From NCBI GenBank assembly GCA_006218065.1, contig VBWE01000001.1:317063-381062 (forward strand): a stretch of DNA of 64,000 bases, written 5' to 3'. Position numbers and translations under genes: made by a program. Source of the DNA: Bacteroidota bacterium (lineage in GTDB: Bacteria; Bacteroidota; Bacteroidia; Palsa-965). This document shows positions 9,631 through 17,764 of this stretch, piece after piece. Under the pieces are notes generated by a model, which searched no databases, was not told the DNA's origin, and saw only the letters and a list, made by a program, of their open reading frames with translations. Every line of letters begins with the position of its first letter. The first letter of the stretch is position 1.

Positions 9631-10896
9631 ATGAAATCGTTTTTCGTTCGTCTTTTTTTTCTCGCCGCTCTTTTTTCGGCAGGACAAATCCTGAAGGCGC
9701 AAGCTCCTGCGCCGCAGATCATCGTTTACGGTACAAGTCCTTTTGTGGATTCGCTCTGGGGTTTTGACACGGCGAGCTGGACTCCCGTTGTTTCGCTTTC
9801 TCCCTCGATTGTAGGCGACAGCATTGAAGGCATACTCAGCATCACCTTCGATCCGCAAACATTCCGGACTTACGGTATCGCCAAAGTAACAAGCCTTTCA
9901 ACGCGCGCACTGGTTACCGTTGACCTGGCAACAGGAGTATGCACCGTGATCGGGGAGCTCGGCGATAAATTTTCAACGCTCAGCTTCCGCAGCGACGGCC
10001 AGCTTTTCGGCGTAACCGGCGACGGGGCAAATACGCCCGAAACATTATACCTGGTTGATAAAATAACCGGCGTTCCCACGCTCGCCTCCGCACTCGGCAA
10101 CGGCGCCGACGGGGAGCTGATCTGTTTCAGCCCGCACAGCCAGGCCTTTTTCCACTGGTCGGGAAACGACACGGTGGTCTTTGAAAAATTCGCCCCGGCG
10201 GCACCGTATACCGTTACTCCCATCACCATCGGTCCACCGAACACGGAGATCTTCGGTGCGGCGTACCTTTCTCCCAATCAATTCCTGGGCACAACGCTCG
10301 ACAACGAATTCGTTTACCTCGATACGCTCGGGAATGCCTCTGCCGGTTTCGCGCCGACACAGGACAACATACGCGGACTGTCGATGCCGCCGGTGTTTAC
10401 GTTCAGCAACGATACGGTTTGCGCAGGAACAGAAACGTTTTATGTCGGGGCAGGTTGTCTTTCGCTGTTCAACGGCGTGCACTATTTCTGGGGCGACGGG
10501 AATTTCGACATTACCGGGGCAAACGGATTTTCACACATATATATCACCCCCGGAACGTACACGGTTTCCATCCTGCTCACCAACGGCGCTTTGCCTGCCG
10601 ATACGTTTACAACATATACGGTTACGGTGATCGGATGCGTGGGCATGGAAGAGCAACCGGTTTCCGGATTGCAGGTTTATCCCAACCCGGGGACCGGTTT
10701 AATTACGCTTGATGTTCCTGTTCCGGGCGCAAACATCGAAGTAAGCGACGTCCTCGGAAAAATCATTTACCGGGAAACGAATCTTCCCGAAGGGCGGAAT
10801 ACGATCGACCTGGAAAGCCGGCCGGAAGGAATTTATTTCGTGAAGCTCTTATCGGGAGAATCGATTGCTGTGGCGCGTGTGATTATTTCGCGCTGA
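9631..10896 (+). CDS. T9SS type A cargo protein, paralogue of the 12558 gene
   Basis: The 421-residue protein has a signal peptide and an N-terminal propeller-like region starting YGTSPFVDSLWGFDTASW. A PKD-like segment follows (VHYFWGDGNFD ... HIYITPGTYTV), and it ends in a type A sorting domain (LQVYPNPGTGLITLDV, VSDVLGKIIY, GIYFVKLL...RVIISR). Its first 330 residues align by eye with the start of the 12558 product, including DSLW, FDPQTF, GVCT and GNGADGE motifs. Its stop TGA directly abuts the stop (TCA) of the convergent peptidase gene with no base between. Confidence 0.85.
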   Translation: MKSFFVRLFFLAALFSAGQILKAQAPAPQIIVYGTSPFVDSLWGFDTASWTPVVSLSPSIVGDSIEGILSITFDPQTFRTYGIAKVTSLSTRALVTVDLATGVCTVIGELGDKFSTLSFRSDGQLFGVTGDGANTPETLYLVDKITGVPTLASALGNGADGELICFSPHSQAFFHWSGNDTVVFEKFAPAAPYTVTPITIGPPNTEIFGAAYLSPNQFLGTTLDNEFVYLDTLGNASAGFAPTQDNIRGLSMPPVFTFSNDTVCAGTETFYVGAGCLSLFNGVHYFWGDGNFDITGANGFSHIYITPGTYTVSILLTNGALPADTFTTYTVTVIGCVGMEEQPVSGLQVYPNPGTGLITLDVPVPGANIEVSDVLGKIIYRETNLPEGRNTIDLESRPEGIYFVKLLSGESIAVARVIISR

Positions 10897-11868
10897 TCAT
10901 TTCATTTGTACGATCACATTATAAACGCCTTTCACCACTTCGGCCATGCGTTTATAATCCAGTGTTTCCGGCGTATCGGTCGGTTCGTGGTAATTTTTAT
11001 TCCGGTAAAACGCCGTGTTGGTGATCATCACCGCATCGTAACCTTCAGCCCAGTAATTCAGGTGGTCCGAAAAATCGATCCCGGGAAGCGATGCCGGCGC
11101 GTTGATGGAACGCACATCGAGATCCATCGCGCTGTTCATTTTTCTTTTCACATTCCGGATCAGGCGGCCCTGCCCGAACTTTCCCACCACGGCGATATAA
11201 TTTGCTTTGTCCGGGTAAAACAGTTTCAGCAATTTGACGGGATATTCCTGCGAATCTTCGGCATCTGAAAAATAGCCGATCATTTCGAGGCAGATCATCG
11301 TTTTTACTTTGATGTCTTTCGCTTTGAGCGATCGCGCATGAACCGCACTTCCCATTTCCGTCGTCCGGAAATACGGCGGCTCTTCGAGCGTATAAAAAAC
11401 AAGATCGGTCCGGTATGCCAGCTGCGCGGAATTGCGTTTCAACTGCCTCGCGATTTCGAGCAGGCCGGCAGTTCCGCTGGCGTTGTCATCCGCACCGGGT
11501 CTTTCGCCGCAAACATCGTAATGCGCGCCGGCGATAATCCGTTCCCCGGAATCCGGTCCGAAAGAGCAGATGATATTCCTGTACTTTTTTCCGCCGGCTT
11601 CATAAACCTGCTCTTCCGAAATAATTCCTTCGGCCGAAAGCTGCGCACGGATCCACGAAGCGGCGGAATCGAGCGAGGCGGTATTTTCACTGTGCCGGGC
11701 AGGCTGCAGGGTGGCGAGGAAAACCACGTCGCTTTTCAGTTTTTCCGGATCAACCCGGATTATTTCCACTTCGGTATCTGCAGCAAAAAGAACGGGATTC
11801 GTAACCATACAAACCCCGCAGATCAAAACCAGGGAAACCCCTGCCATCGTTTTCCACAGCCGGCGCAT
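10897..11868 (-). CDS. M28 family zinc peptidase (secreted aminopeptidase-like)
   Basis: The 323-residue protein has an N-terminal hydrophobic signal segment (VSLVLICGVCMV). The M28 fold follows, with zinc-site motifs His116 (GAHYD), Asp127 (GADDNASG), Glu162/Glu163 (TLEEPPY, general base and ligand) and Glu195 (CLEMIG), plus a C-terminal YHEPTDTPETLDY. It should hydrolyse N-terminal residues of peptides in the periplasm or outside. The start ATG at 11868 shares one base with the ferritin stop TGA, a TGATG arrangement that implies translational coupling. Confidence 0.9.
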   Translation of the reverse strand: MRRLWKTMAGVSLVLICGVCMVTNPVLFAADTEVEIIRVDPEKLKSDVVFLATLQPARHSENTASLDSAASWIRAQLSAEGIISEEQVYEAGGKKYRNIICSFGPDSGERIIAGAHYDVCGERPGADDNASGTAGLLEIARQLKRNSAQLAYRTDLVFYTLEEPPYFRTTEMGSAVHARSLKAKDIKVKTMICLEMIGYFSDAEDSQEYPVKLLKLFYPDKANYIAVVGKFGQGRLIRNVKRKMNSAMDLDVRSINAPASLPGIDFSDHLNYWAEGYDAVMITNTAFYRNKNYHEPTDTPETLDYKRMAEVVKGVYNVIVQMK

Positions 11869-12389
11869 CAGGCCTGTTTATCGGCAGCCGCAGATTCCGC
11901 AGCAGCCATCGTTTCGAGGTCGCGGTCAAACAGATACAGTCCGCCTTTTTCTCCGCCGATCAGTTTCAGTTTATCCAGGATGCGGCGGGCCAGCGCTTCT
12001 TCTTCGATCTGTTCCGAAACGTACCACTGCAGGAAATTGTGCGTGGTATAATCGCGTTCTTTCAGGCAGGTTTCAACCAGTTTGTTGATCTCGTTCGAAA
12101 CCAGTATTTCATGTTCGAGCACCAGTTCGAAAATCGCCTGGACCGATTTGAATGTTTTCGGAGGCGCCTTCAGCGTGGGCACAACACCATGACCGCCGCG
12201 TTCGTTCACGAACTTGATCAGCTTGAGCATGTGCAGGCGCTCTTCGTCAGCATGCGTAAAAAGAAACTGCGCGATGCCATTCATGCCCTGGGTTTCGGCC
12301 CAGGAGGCCATAGCGAGATAATACTGCGATGACGATCCTTCGAGCTCGATCTGCTCGTTCAGCGCCTTTTCTATTTTTTTGGAGAGCAT
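11868..12389 (-). CDS. ftnA: Bacterial non-haem ferritin
   Basis: The 173-residue protein is a four-helix ferritin. The ferroxidase ligands sit where E. coli FtnA has them: Glu17, Glu50, His53, Glu94, Gln127 and Glu130. No haem-binding Met is expected in this subfamily. The product oxidises and stores iron in 24-mer cages in the cytoplasm. The C-terminus is extended by an Ala/Glu-rich tail (TMAAAESAAADKQA). It is first in a two-gene unit with the M28 peptidase. A TACATTTG element (12412-12419, minus) lies 22 nt upstream of the ATG. Confidence 0.95.
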   Translation of the reverse strand: MLSKKIEKALNEQIELEGSSSQYYLAMASWAETQGMNGIAQFLFTHADEERLHMLKLIKFVNERGGHGVVPTLKAPPKTFKSVQAIFELVLEHEILVSNEINKLVETCLKERDYTTHNFLQWYVSEQIEEEALARRILDKLKLIGGEKGGLYLFDRDLETMAAAESAAADKQA

Positions 12390-12411
12390 GGTTTTCCGTA
12401 TTGCGTTTGTA

Positions 12412-12419
12412 CAAATGTA
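12412..12419 (-). promoter_or_regulatory. Bacteroidetes-type -7 element for ferritin
   Basis: Minus-strand TACATTTG matches TAnnTTTG, 22 nt upstream of the ferritin ATG at 12389. No convincing -33 element was seen. Confidence 0.45.
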
Positions 12420-12522
12420 AAAACAATATTCCGGCTCTATTTGTTGCGGGTCAATAAGCGGCCCGACGGTTTTCCGGCGATTAATTCTTGCCGAAAGATA
12501 TTGGAAATCAACCCGGTTGCCT

Positions 12523-12530
12523 TATTTTTG
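12523..12530 (+). promoter_or_regulatory. Bacteroidetes-type promoter
   Basis: TATTTTTG matches TAnnTTTG, with TTGG at 12501-12504 giving an 18-bp spacer. It lies 27 nt upstream of ATG 12558 and inside the longer open frame that begins at 12441, which argues for the 12558 start. Confidence 0.6.
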
Positions 12531-12557
12531 CCTCGCAACAACAAACAGCATTACACT

Positions 12558-15092
12558 ATGAAAAGATATCTGCTCGCGCTTCTCTTCGTCCTGGGGACCT
12601 TGCTGCCAACTGAAAAAGCACAGGCACAGGTCAGCCACCTCATCTGGGGAACCAGTCCTTTCCAGGACTCTTTGTGGTCGGTGGATACTACTACATGGAC
12701 TATCGTCAACCGTATCGGGCCTACGCTTCCCGGCTTTACCATTACGGGTATGACCGGCCTGGCTTATGATCCGCAGACTTTCAAAACGTTCATCATCATG
12801 AAACTTTCCGGTGTAACCGGGCGGGTGCTGGGTACAATCGACCTGAATACCGGCGTTTGTACGCAGGTAGGCAACCTGGGAAATAATTTTTCATCCATCA
12901 CTTTCGATTGCAACGGTCAGCTTTTCGGCGCCACCGGCAACGGGGCGAACCCGAACCCGGAAAGCCTGTTTTCCATAGATAAAAATACCGGCGTGCCTAC
13001 ATTCCTGACCGCACTCGGGAACGGCGCAGATGGAGAAATTATTCTTTACAACCCGGATGACCAGTTTATATACCACTGGTCGGGAAACGGCACCGTTATT
13101 TTCGAAAAGTTTCCCTCCATTGCACCGTATACGCCTGTAACGAACATTCCTACTTCCGGCACAGTCGGCGGAGAGACTTTCGGCGCCATGTATGTTGCTC
13201 CTACGAAATTCATTATTTCGAATATCAGTTCTAATCTCCGGCGTTTATCAACTTTGGGTGTTTACGGCGCTACGCTGAGCAACAACCCGGACGACCTGCG
13301 CGGCCTGGTGATGCCACCGTCTATTGTTCTGTCCGACGACAGCATTTGTGAAGAAGTGGAATCCGTAACCATCAGTACCGGGAACCTCCAACTGTTCAGC
13401 AACGCGATTTATAACTGGGGCGACGGCAACAGCGATACGCTGTCGTCTCCCGGCGACGGAACCCACGTATATAATAATCCCGGAACTTACACTATCGCCG
13501 TTCAACTGGGAACCGGCTGTGTGCGGGATACGATCACTACATTCACAGTAACGGTTTTGAATATTCCAGGCGTAACCATTACCGGTAATCCGAATATCTG
13601 TCCCGGCGGCAGCGTAACGTTAACCGGCTCTTTCGGCGGATCAAGCCAGTGGTACCTGAATGGCGTAGCGATACCCGGCGCAACCAGCAATACCTACACC
13701 ACTTCAACGCCGGGTGTTTATAATATGACCAAAACAAACCTGAACGGCTGTAGCGATTCTGCTGCCGTAGGCTTGGTTGTAACGAGCGTTCCCAACCCGG
13801 TTGTTTCGCTTGGTTCCGATACTACTGTTTGCGGAAGCATCGCGCTTGATGCACAAAATCCCGGCGCCACGTATGCCTGGAACACCGGCGGAACACAGCA
13901 GACCGAAACCTTTTCAACAAGCGGCACTTACAACGTAATGGTTACCGACTCTAACGGATGCAGCGCCAATGATACGATTATCCTGGTTGTTAATCCGTCG
14001 CCGGTAGTCAGCCTCGGCGCAGACACGGCCATTTGCGGATCAACAACGCTCGATGCGCAAAACACCGGCGCCACGTATGCCTGGAACACCGGCGGAACGC
14101 AGCAAACGGAAGCCGTTTCAACAAGCGGAACATATTCCGTTATGGTTACCGACTCTAACGGATGCAGCGCCAACGATACGATCAACCTGGTCATCAACGG
14201 TTTCCCGGTTGTGAACCTCGGCGCGGATACGACTGTTTGCGGAAGCATCACGCTTGACGCACAAAATGCCGGGGCAACGTACGCGTGGAATTCCGGCGGA
14301 ACGCAGCAGACCGAAACCGTAAATACTTCCGGTACTTACAGTGTTGTGGTTACCGATGCAAACGGATGCAGCACCAACGATACGATTAACCTTACTGTCA
14401 ACAGCCTCCCGGTTGTGAATCTCGGCGCGGATACGACTGTTTGCGGAAGCATTACTCTTGACGCACAAAACGCCGGGGCAACCTATGCCTGGAGCACCAG
14501 CGGAACACAGCAAACGGAAACCGTTTCAACCAGCGGCGCCTACTCGGTTATGGTTACCGATGCAAACGGATGCAGTTCCAACGACAGTATCAACATCACC
14601 GTGAACAGCCTCCCGGCCGTTTCGCTGGCCATCACCGCAACCAATATCTGCGCGGACGATGCCAACGTTACGCTTGTCGGTACTCCTGCCGGCGGAACCT
14701 TCAGCGGAACATCCGTAACCGGCAACCAGTTCGATCCTTCGATCGGCGCCGGTCCGCATGATGTGTTTTACAGTTTCACCGACGGCAACGGGTGCACAGG
14801 TATGGACACGCTTTCGATCATCGTGAGCGCCTGCGTGGGTATCCAGGAACAGTCGGCAGCGCAGTTCAGCATCTATCCCAACCCGGGAACAGGCCTGTTC
14901 ACTTTTGATGTGGCGGTATCCGGTTCGCAGGTCGTGGTTACTGACATGCTCGGCAAACTGGTCTTCACGGAGCAAAATGCCGCTTCCGGCAAATACCTGC
15001 TCGATCTTTCGGCTGAAGCGGAAGGCGTTTACTTTGTACGACTCGCTACCGAAAACTCGGTTTCCGTAACACGTCTTGTTATCCGGAAATAA
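12558..15092 (+). CDS. T9SS type A cargo protein with four near-identical Ig-like repeats
   Basis: I place the start at ATG 12558, followed by a clean signal peptide (MKRYLLALLFVLGTLLP...AQAQ). The frame is open upstream to 12441, but the promoter lies in between. The 844-residue protein has an N-terminal region paralogous to the 9631 product, a PKD-like segment (IYNWGDGNSD ... GTHVYNNPGTYT) and four tandem 68-residue Ig-like repeats (13797-14612). It ends in a type A sorting domain (FSIYPNPGTGLFTFDV, VTDMLGKLVF, GVYFVRL...RLVIRK). It is probably an adhesive or structural surface protein. A rho-independent terminator follows 20 nt later. Confidence 0.87.
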   Translation: MKRYLLALLFVLGTLLPTEKAQAQVSHLIWGTSPFQDSLWSVDTTTWTIVNRIGPTLPGFTITGMTGLAYDPQTFKTFIIMKLSGVTGRVLGTIDLNTGVCTQVGNLGNNFSSITFDCNGQLFGATGNGANPNPESLFSIDKNTGVPTFLTALGNGADGEIILYNPDDQFIYHWSGNGTVIFEKFPSIAPYTPVTNIPTSGTVGGETFGAMYVAPTKFIISNISSNLRRLSTLGVYGATLSNNPDDLRGLVMPPSIVLSDDSICEEVESVTISTGNLQLFSNAIYNWGDGNSDTLSSPGDGTHVYNNPGTYTIAVQLGTGCVRDTITTFTVTVLNIPGVTITGNPNICPGGSVTLTGSFGGSSQWYLNGVAIPGATSNTYTTSTPGVYNMTKTNLNGCSDSAAVGLVVTSVPNPVVSLGSDTTVCGSIALDAQNPGATYAWNTGGTQQTETFSTSGTYNVMVTDSNGCSANDTIILVVNPSPVVSLGADTAICGSTTLDAQNTGATYAWNTGGTQQTEAVSTSGTYSVMVTDSNGCSANDTINLVINGFPVVNLGADTTVCGSITLDAQNAGATYAWNSGGTQQTETVNTSGTYSVVVTDANGCSTNDTINLTVNSLPVVNLGADTTVCGSITLDAQNAGATYAWSTSGTQQTETVSTSGAYSVMVTDANGCSSNDSINITVNSLPAVSLAITATNICADDANVTLVGTPAGGTFSGTSVTGNQFDPSIGAGPHDVFYSFTDGNGCTGMDTLSIIVSACVGIQEQSAAQFSIYPNPGTGLFTFDVAVSGSQVVVTDMLGKLVFTEQNAASGKYLLDLSAEAEGVYFVRLATENSVSVTRLVIRK
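13797..14612 (+). repeat. Four tandem 204-bp in-frame repeats
   Basis: Four consecutive 68-codon units start PVVSLG or PVVNLG and contain a 'DTTVCGS' pair Cys and a 'DANGCS' Cys, suggesting one disulfide per unit. Units differ at only a few positions each, so they arose by recent tandem duplication or are kept similar by recombination. A fifth, diverged unit follows at 14613. Confidence 0.9.
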
Positions 15093-15112
15093 GCCGGGAA
15101 AATTCTTTCCGG

Positions 15113-15144
15113 AAAGGGCTGCCTGCAGGTGGCCCTTTTTATTT
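15113..15144 (+). terminator. Rho-independent terminator after the 12558 gene
   Basis: Stem AAAGGGC/GCCCTTT encloses a loop TGCCTGCAGGTG and is followed by a T-rich run (TTTTTATTTT). Confidence 0.8.
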
Positions 15145-15189
15145 TGCCCCGGGCTGTAACTTTTTCCCCTGTTATACGACTTATAACCG

Positions 15190-15759
15190 GTGAGCGACTC
15201 TTCCGGAAACCCGAATACATCGCCGCACGCCATGTTTCTTCAGTGTTACCAGCCTGTTCACGACAAGTTGGCGCGTTACTGCGGAAGCTTAGCCTACGGG
15301 ATTATGGACACCGAAGACCTGGTGCAGGAGACGGTATTGGCTACACTGAAGCATTTTGATTCTATCCGCGAAAAGCACAAGCTTCTTCATTTTATGATGT
15401 GCGTGGCGGGCAATATCATGAAATCGCAGGCCCGCCGGAAAAAATTCCGCGGCGATTACAACGAAAAAGCATTCCGGAAACTCGAAAGCCGTACCGGCGA
15501 CCCTGAAAAGGCGATGGAACTTCACCAGCTTTACCTGGCGATGAACAAACTTCCGGCAAAAGAGAAAGAGGCCCTCCTGCTTTTTGCAGTCATGGGTTTC
15601 AGCATGAAGGAAATCAGTGAAATGCAGGACTCGGGGCTTTCCGCGACCAAAACACGGATCAGCAGGGCCAGGCAAAAACTCCGGGAACTTTTATCCGATC
15701 CCGAAGAAGAAAAAAACAATATTGTCCCGAATTCAATCCCCGTCCTTTCGAGACCATGA
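15190..15759 (+). CDS. ECF-type RNA polymerase sigma factor
   Basis: The 189-residue reading begins with GTG at 15190; an in-frame ATG at 15232 would give 175 residues and starts just before region 2, so the start is uncertain. Region 2 is seen at MDTEDLVQETVLATLKHF. Region 4 is seen as LPAKEKEALLLFAVMGFSMKEI followed by the helix SATKTRISRARQKLRELL. There is no region 1 or 3, as in ECF sigma factors. It overlaps the next gene by four bases (ATGA), so the pair is coupled. It presumably directs core RNA polymerase to envelope-related promoters; targets are unknown. Confidence 0.88.
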   Translation: MSDSSGNPNTSPHAMFLQCYQPVHDKLARYCGSLAYGIMDTEDLVQETVLATLKHFDSIREKHKLLHFMMCVAGNIMKSQARRKKFRGDYNEKAFRKLESRTGDPEKAMELHQLYLAMNKLPAKEKEALLLFAVMGFSMKEISEMQDSGLSATKTRISRARQKLRELLSDPEEEKNNIVPNSIPVLSRP

Positions 15760-16658
15760 TGATGAAAAACGAAAAACTGGATTCTCTTTTCAACGCCGCC
15801 GGGCAATTGCCCGCAGAGGTTGATTATACACAGATCGAGCGCATGGTGGAGCAGCTTCCGGCAACAGCTTCCGGCAAAACTGCACGTGGCCGGTTTTCCC
15901 GGCAAATGATCCTGCGCTCATTCCTTACCGCGGGCATCGCAGGAATACTGACTTTGTCGTTCGTGTATTGGAAGAGCGAAAAAGCGCCGGAACAACTCGC
16001 GAAGCAAACAAAACCGGCGGAAGCTGCTGCACAAAACGAAACAAAACCGGGGCAACCGGAAACAGACGCCAACGTTCCCACATCAGTTTCCGTTCCTCCG
16101 CAGGAAAAAGCAAAATCATTGCCTGCATCACCGGAAAAAACCGGGAAGAAACCCGAAAACACTACGCCGGAAGAAAAATACAGTAACACGACTCCCGGCC
16201 CTGTTGCCACCAAACAGCCGAAAAAGAATCCGGCGGCAACGGCAGATCACAACAAAGTAAATTCACACGAAGCAAAAGCGAATGATCCCGCAATTATATA
16301 CGGCGCCACGCGTACCGATACGGACTATGTTTACACCGGTGAAGGAACCTGGCTCGATCCCGCCGACGAACTGCCGGCCGCTTCCTGCGAAAAAGATCCT
16401 TTGCTGAAACTGCTCGCCTATGAATTATTTGCCGACCAGTTAATTGACGATACCAGCAATTTCCGTTTCAAGCTTTCGGGAAAACGGCTTTCCGTTGATG
16501 GCGTGAAGCAATCCCGGGAGCTTTCTAAAAAATACAAGACGCTTTACGAGAAACATTCCGGGCTGAAGATGAAACGCAGGAACTGGTTCGATTATACTAT
16601 TTCGCGCGGTGTTAACGGCTGCCACATCCGCAAAAACTGCCACGGCAGCGCGATATAA
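15756..16658 (+). CDS. Probable anti-sigma factor / single-pass membrane regulator
   Basis: This 300-residue protein starts inside the last codons of the sigma gene. A short cytoplasmic N-terminus (1-50) precedes one membrane helix (about 51-72, MILRSFLTAGIAGILTLSFV). A long Lys/Pro/Thr/Glu-rich periplasmic linker (73-180) then leads to a C-terminal domain (about 205-300) with YELFADQLIDDTSNFRFKLS and a final segment with paired Cys (GCHIRKNCHG). I recall similar C-terminal domains in Bacteroidetes M56 antirepressor-like membrane proteins. The topology and gene order fit an anti-sigma factor, but no canonical zinc-binding anti-sigma motif is visible. Function is inferred from context. Confidence 0.7.
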   Translation: MMMKNEKLDSLFNAAGQLPAEVDYTQIERMVEQLPATASGKTARGRFSRQMILRSFLTAGIAGILTLSFVYWKSEKAPEQLAKQTKPAEAAAQNETKPGQPETDANVPTSVSVPPQEKAKSLPASPEKTGKKPENTTPEEKYSNTTPGPVATKQPKKNPAATADHNKVNSHEAKANDPAIIYGATRTDTDYVYTGEGTWLDPADELPAASCEKDPLLKLLAYELFADQLIDDTSNFRFKLSGKRLSVDGVKQSRELSKKYKTLYEKHSGLKMKRRNWFDYTISRGVNGCHIRKNCHGSAI

Positions 16659-16961
16659 TTCCTGTTTACGGAAGTCATTTTCTTTTTCCGGGCAGTTTTC
16701 GGTTTTCCTGGTTTATCCCGAATTACGCATTAGATGAGAATTTGCCTGTTACGGTCTAATGCTATCGGGATTCACAAATCTAAGCGCCAGAAAATCAGTA
16801 CATAGAAAAAACTGTTGCCTGAATTTTTCCTGCCGCTTGATTTGAGTTTATGGAATTTTTCCAGTCGTCGCCCTTATTATGGAAAGCGTGATGATCGGCA
16901 GGGAAGAAAATACCCCGTGGTTGCATCGCGTATCAAACCGTAAACCCAATTTCTCCTTACC
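16659..16961. other. Intergenic region holding repeat copy 2
   Basis: This 303-bp gap holds the second copy of the two-hairpin repeat (16708-16851) and about 110 bp of leader before the DUF4349 gene. I see no ORF of note and no clear TAnnTTTG promoter. Confidence 0.6.
16708..16851. repeat. Two-hairpin repeat element, copy 2
   Basis: It is collinear with 3732-3876. Stem 1 pairs GCATTAGA with TCTAATGC plus ATCCCGA with TCGGGAT. Stem 2 pairs CAAATC with GATTTG and AAGCG with CGCTT. At the second base of the inner stem 2 helix the pair is A-T here and T-A in copy 1, a compensatory change. The loops between arms have diverged in both sequence and length. Confidence 0.8.
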
Positions 16962-17645
16962 ATGAAAAAACTGCTCGTTATCACGGGCCTGGGCGCCCTT
17001 TTGCTCTCTTCCTGCTACCAATATTCTGCTACCCCCGCTTATTCCGGTGGTTCTGCAAGCTCCGGTAACCGAAGTGAAAAGAACACCGACGCTTTAACAC
17101 AAAATACCGATAACACCCCCGTGGATCGCCTGGTGAAATTCACCGCCGACATGCGTATCGATACGAAGGAGCCGGACACCGTGATGGTTCACGTTTCCAA
17201 AATGGCTAAAAAATACGGCGGCTATATCCAGTCGATGAGCAACGGCGTGTGCGCCATCCGTGTGCGTTCCGAAAACTTCCTGGTGGCCGTGAATGAAGTA
17301 ACCACGTTCGGAAAAGTAATCGAGAAAAACATTCACAGCGAAGACGTAACCGACGCGTATAATGATTATAAAGTGCGCCAGGAAAACGCGGAGAAGTCGC
17401 GCCAGCGCTATATGGAACTGCTGCAGAAAGCGCACACGATCGAAGAGATTCTCCGCGTGGAACGTGAAATCGACCGGCTCACGCTGGAAATCGAACAGCT
17501 CAAAGGACGGCTGGCATTGCTTACCGACCAGACTTCGTACTCCACGATCACGGTAAATGTGCACGAAAAAGCCAAGCCGGGTGTGATCAGCTATGCTTTC
17601 ATCGGCATCTACAAAGGCGTGAAGTGGTTATTTGTTCGCGGTTAA
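16962..17645 (+). CDS. DUF4349 domain lipoprotein
   Basis: The 227-residue protein has a lipoprotein signal (LLVITGLGALLLSSC, lipidated Cys at 18). After a low-complexity Ser/Asn/Thr linker comes the DUF4349 fold: FTADMRIDTKEPD, GGYIQSM, a VRVP-like strand 'CAIRVRSENF', then 'SEDVTDAYNDYKVR'. A long coiled coil follows (about 140-190, ending EIEQLKGRLALLTDQ), then a short C-terminal hydrophobic stretch. It should be a periplasm-facing lipoprotein; the family has no established biochemical role. It is preceded by repeat copy 2. Confidence 0.85.
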   Translation: MKKLLVITGLGALLLSSCYQYSATPAYSGGSASSGNRSEKNTDALTQNTDNTPVDRLVKFTADMRIDTKEPDTVMVHVSKMAKKYGGYIQSMSNGVCAIRVRSENFLVAVNEVTTFGKVIEKNIHSEDVTDAYNDYKVRQENAEKSRQRYMELLQKAHTIEEILRVEREIDRLTLEIEQLKGRLALLTDQTSYSTITVNVHEKAKPGVISYAFIGIYKGVKWLFVRG

Positions 17646-17764
17646 TCACGGCAATTTATTTGACCGGGCATCGCGGAAAAAACTGAAAACATATCCGGCA
17701 CAGTACGGAACGGCAATACCGGGGATGAATAATTTTCCTGTCCTTTTCTTATATTGATCGTTCT

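Noticed and set aside
12441-12557. Upstream extension of the 12558 gene
   Set aside because: The added residues are not a signal peptide and a promoter element lies within them.
13797-14612. CRISPR-like periodic repeats
   Set aside because: The 204-bp period, in-frame coding and absence of spacers and cas genes show protein-domain repeats.
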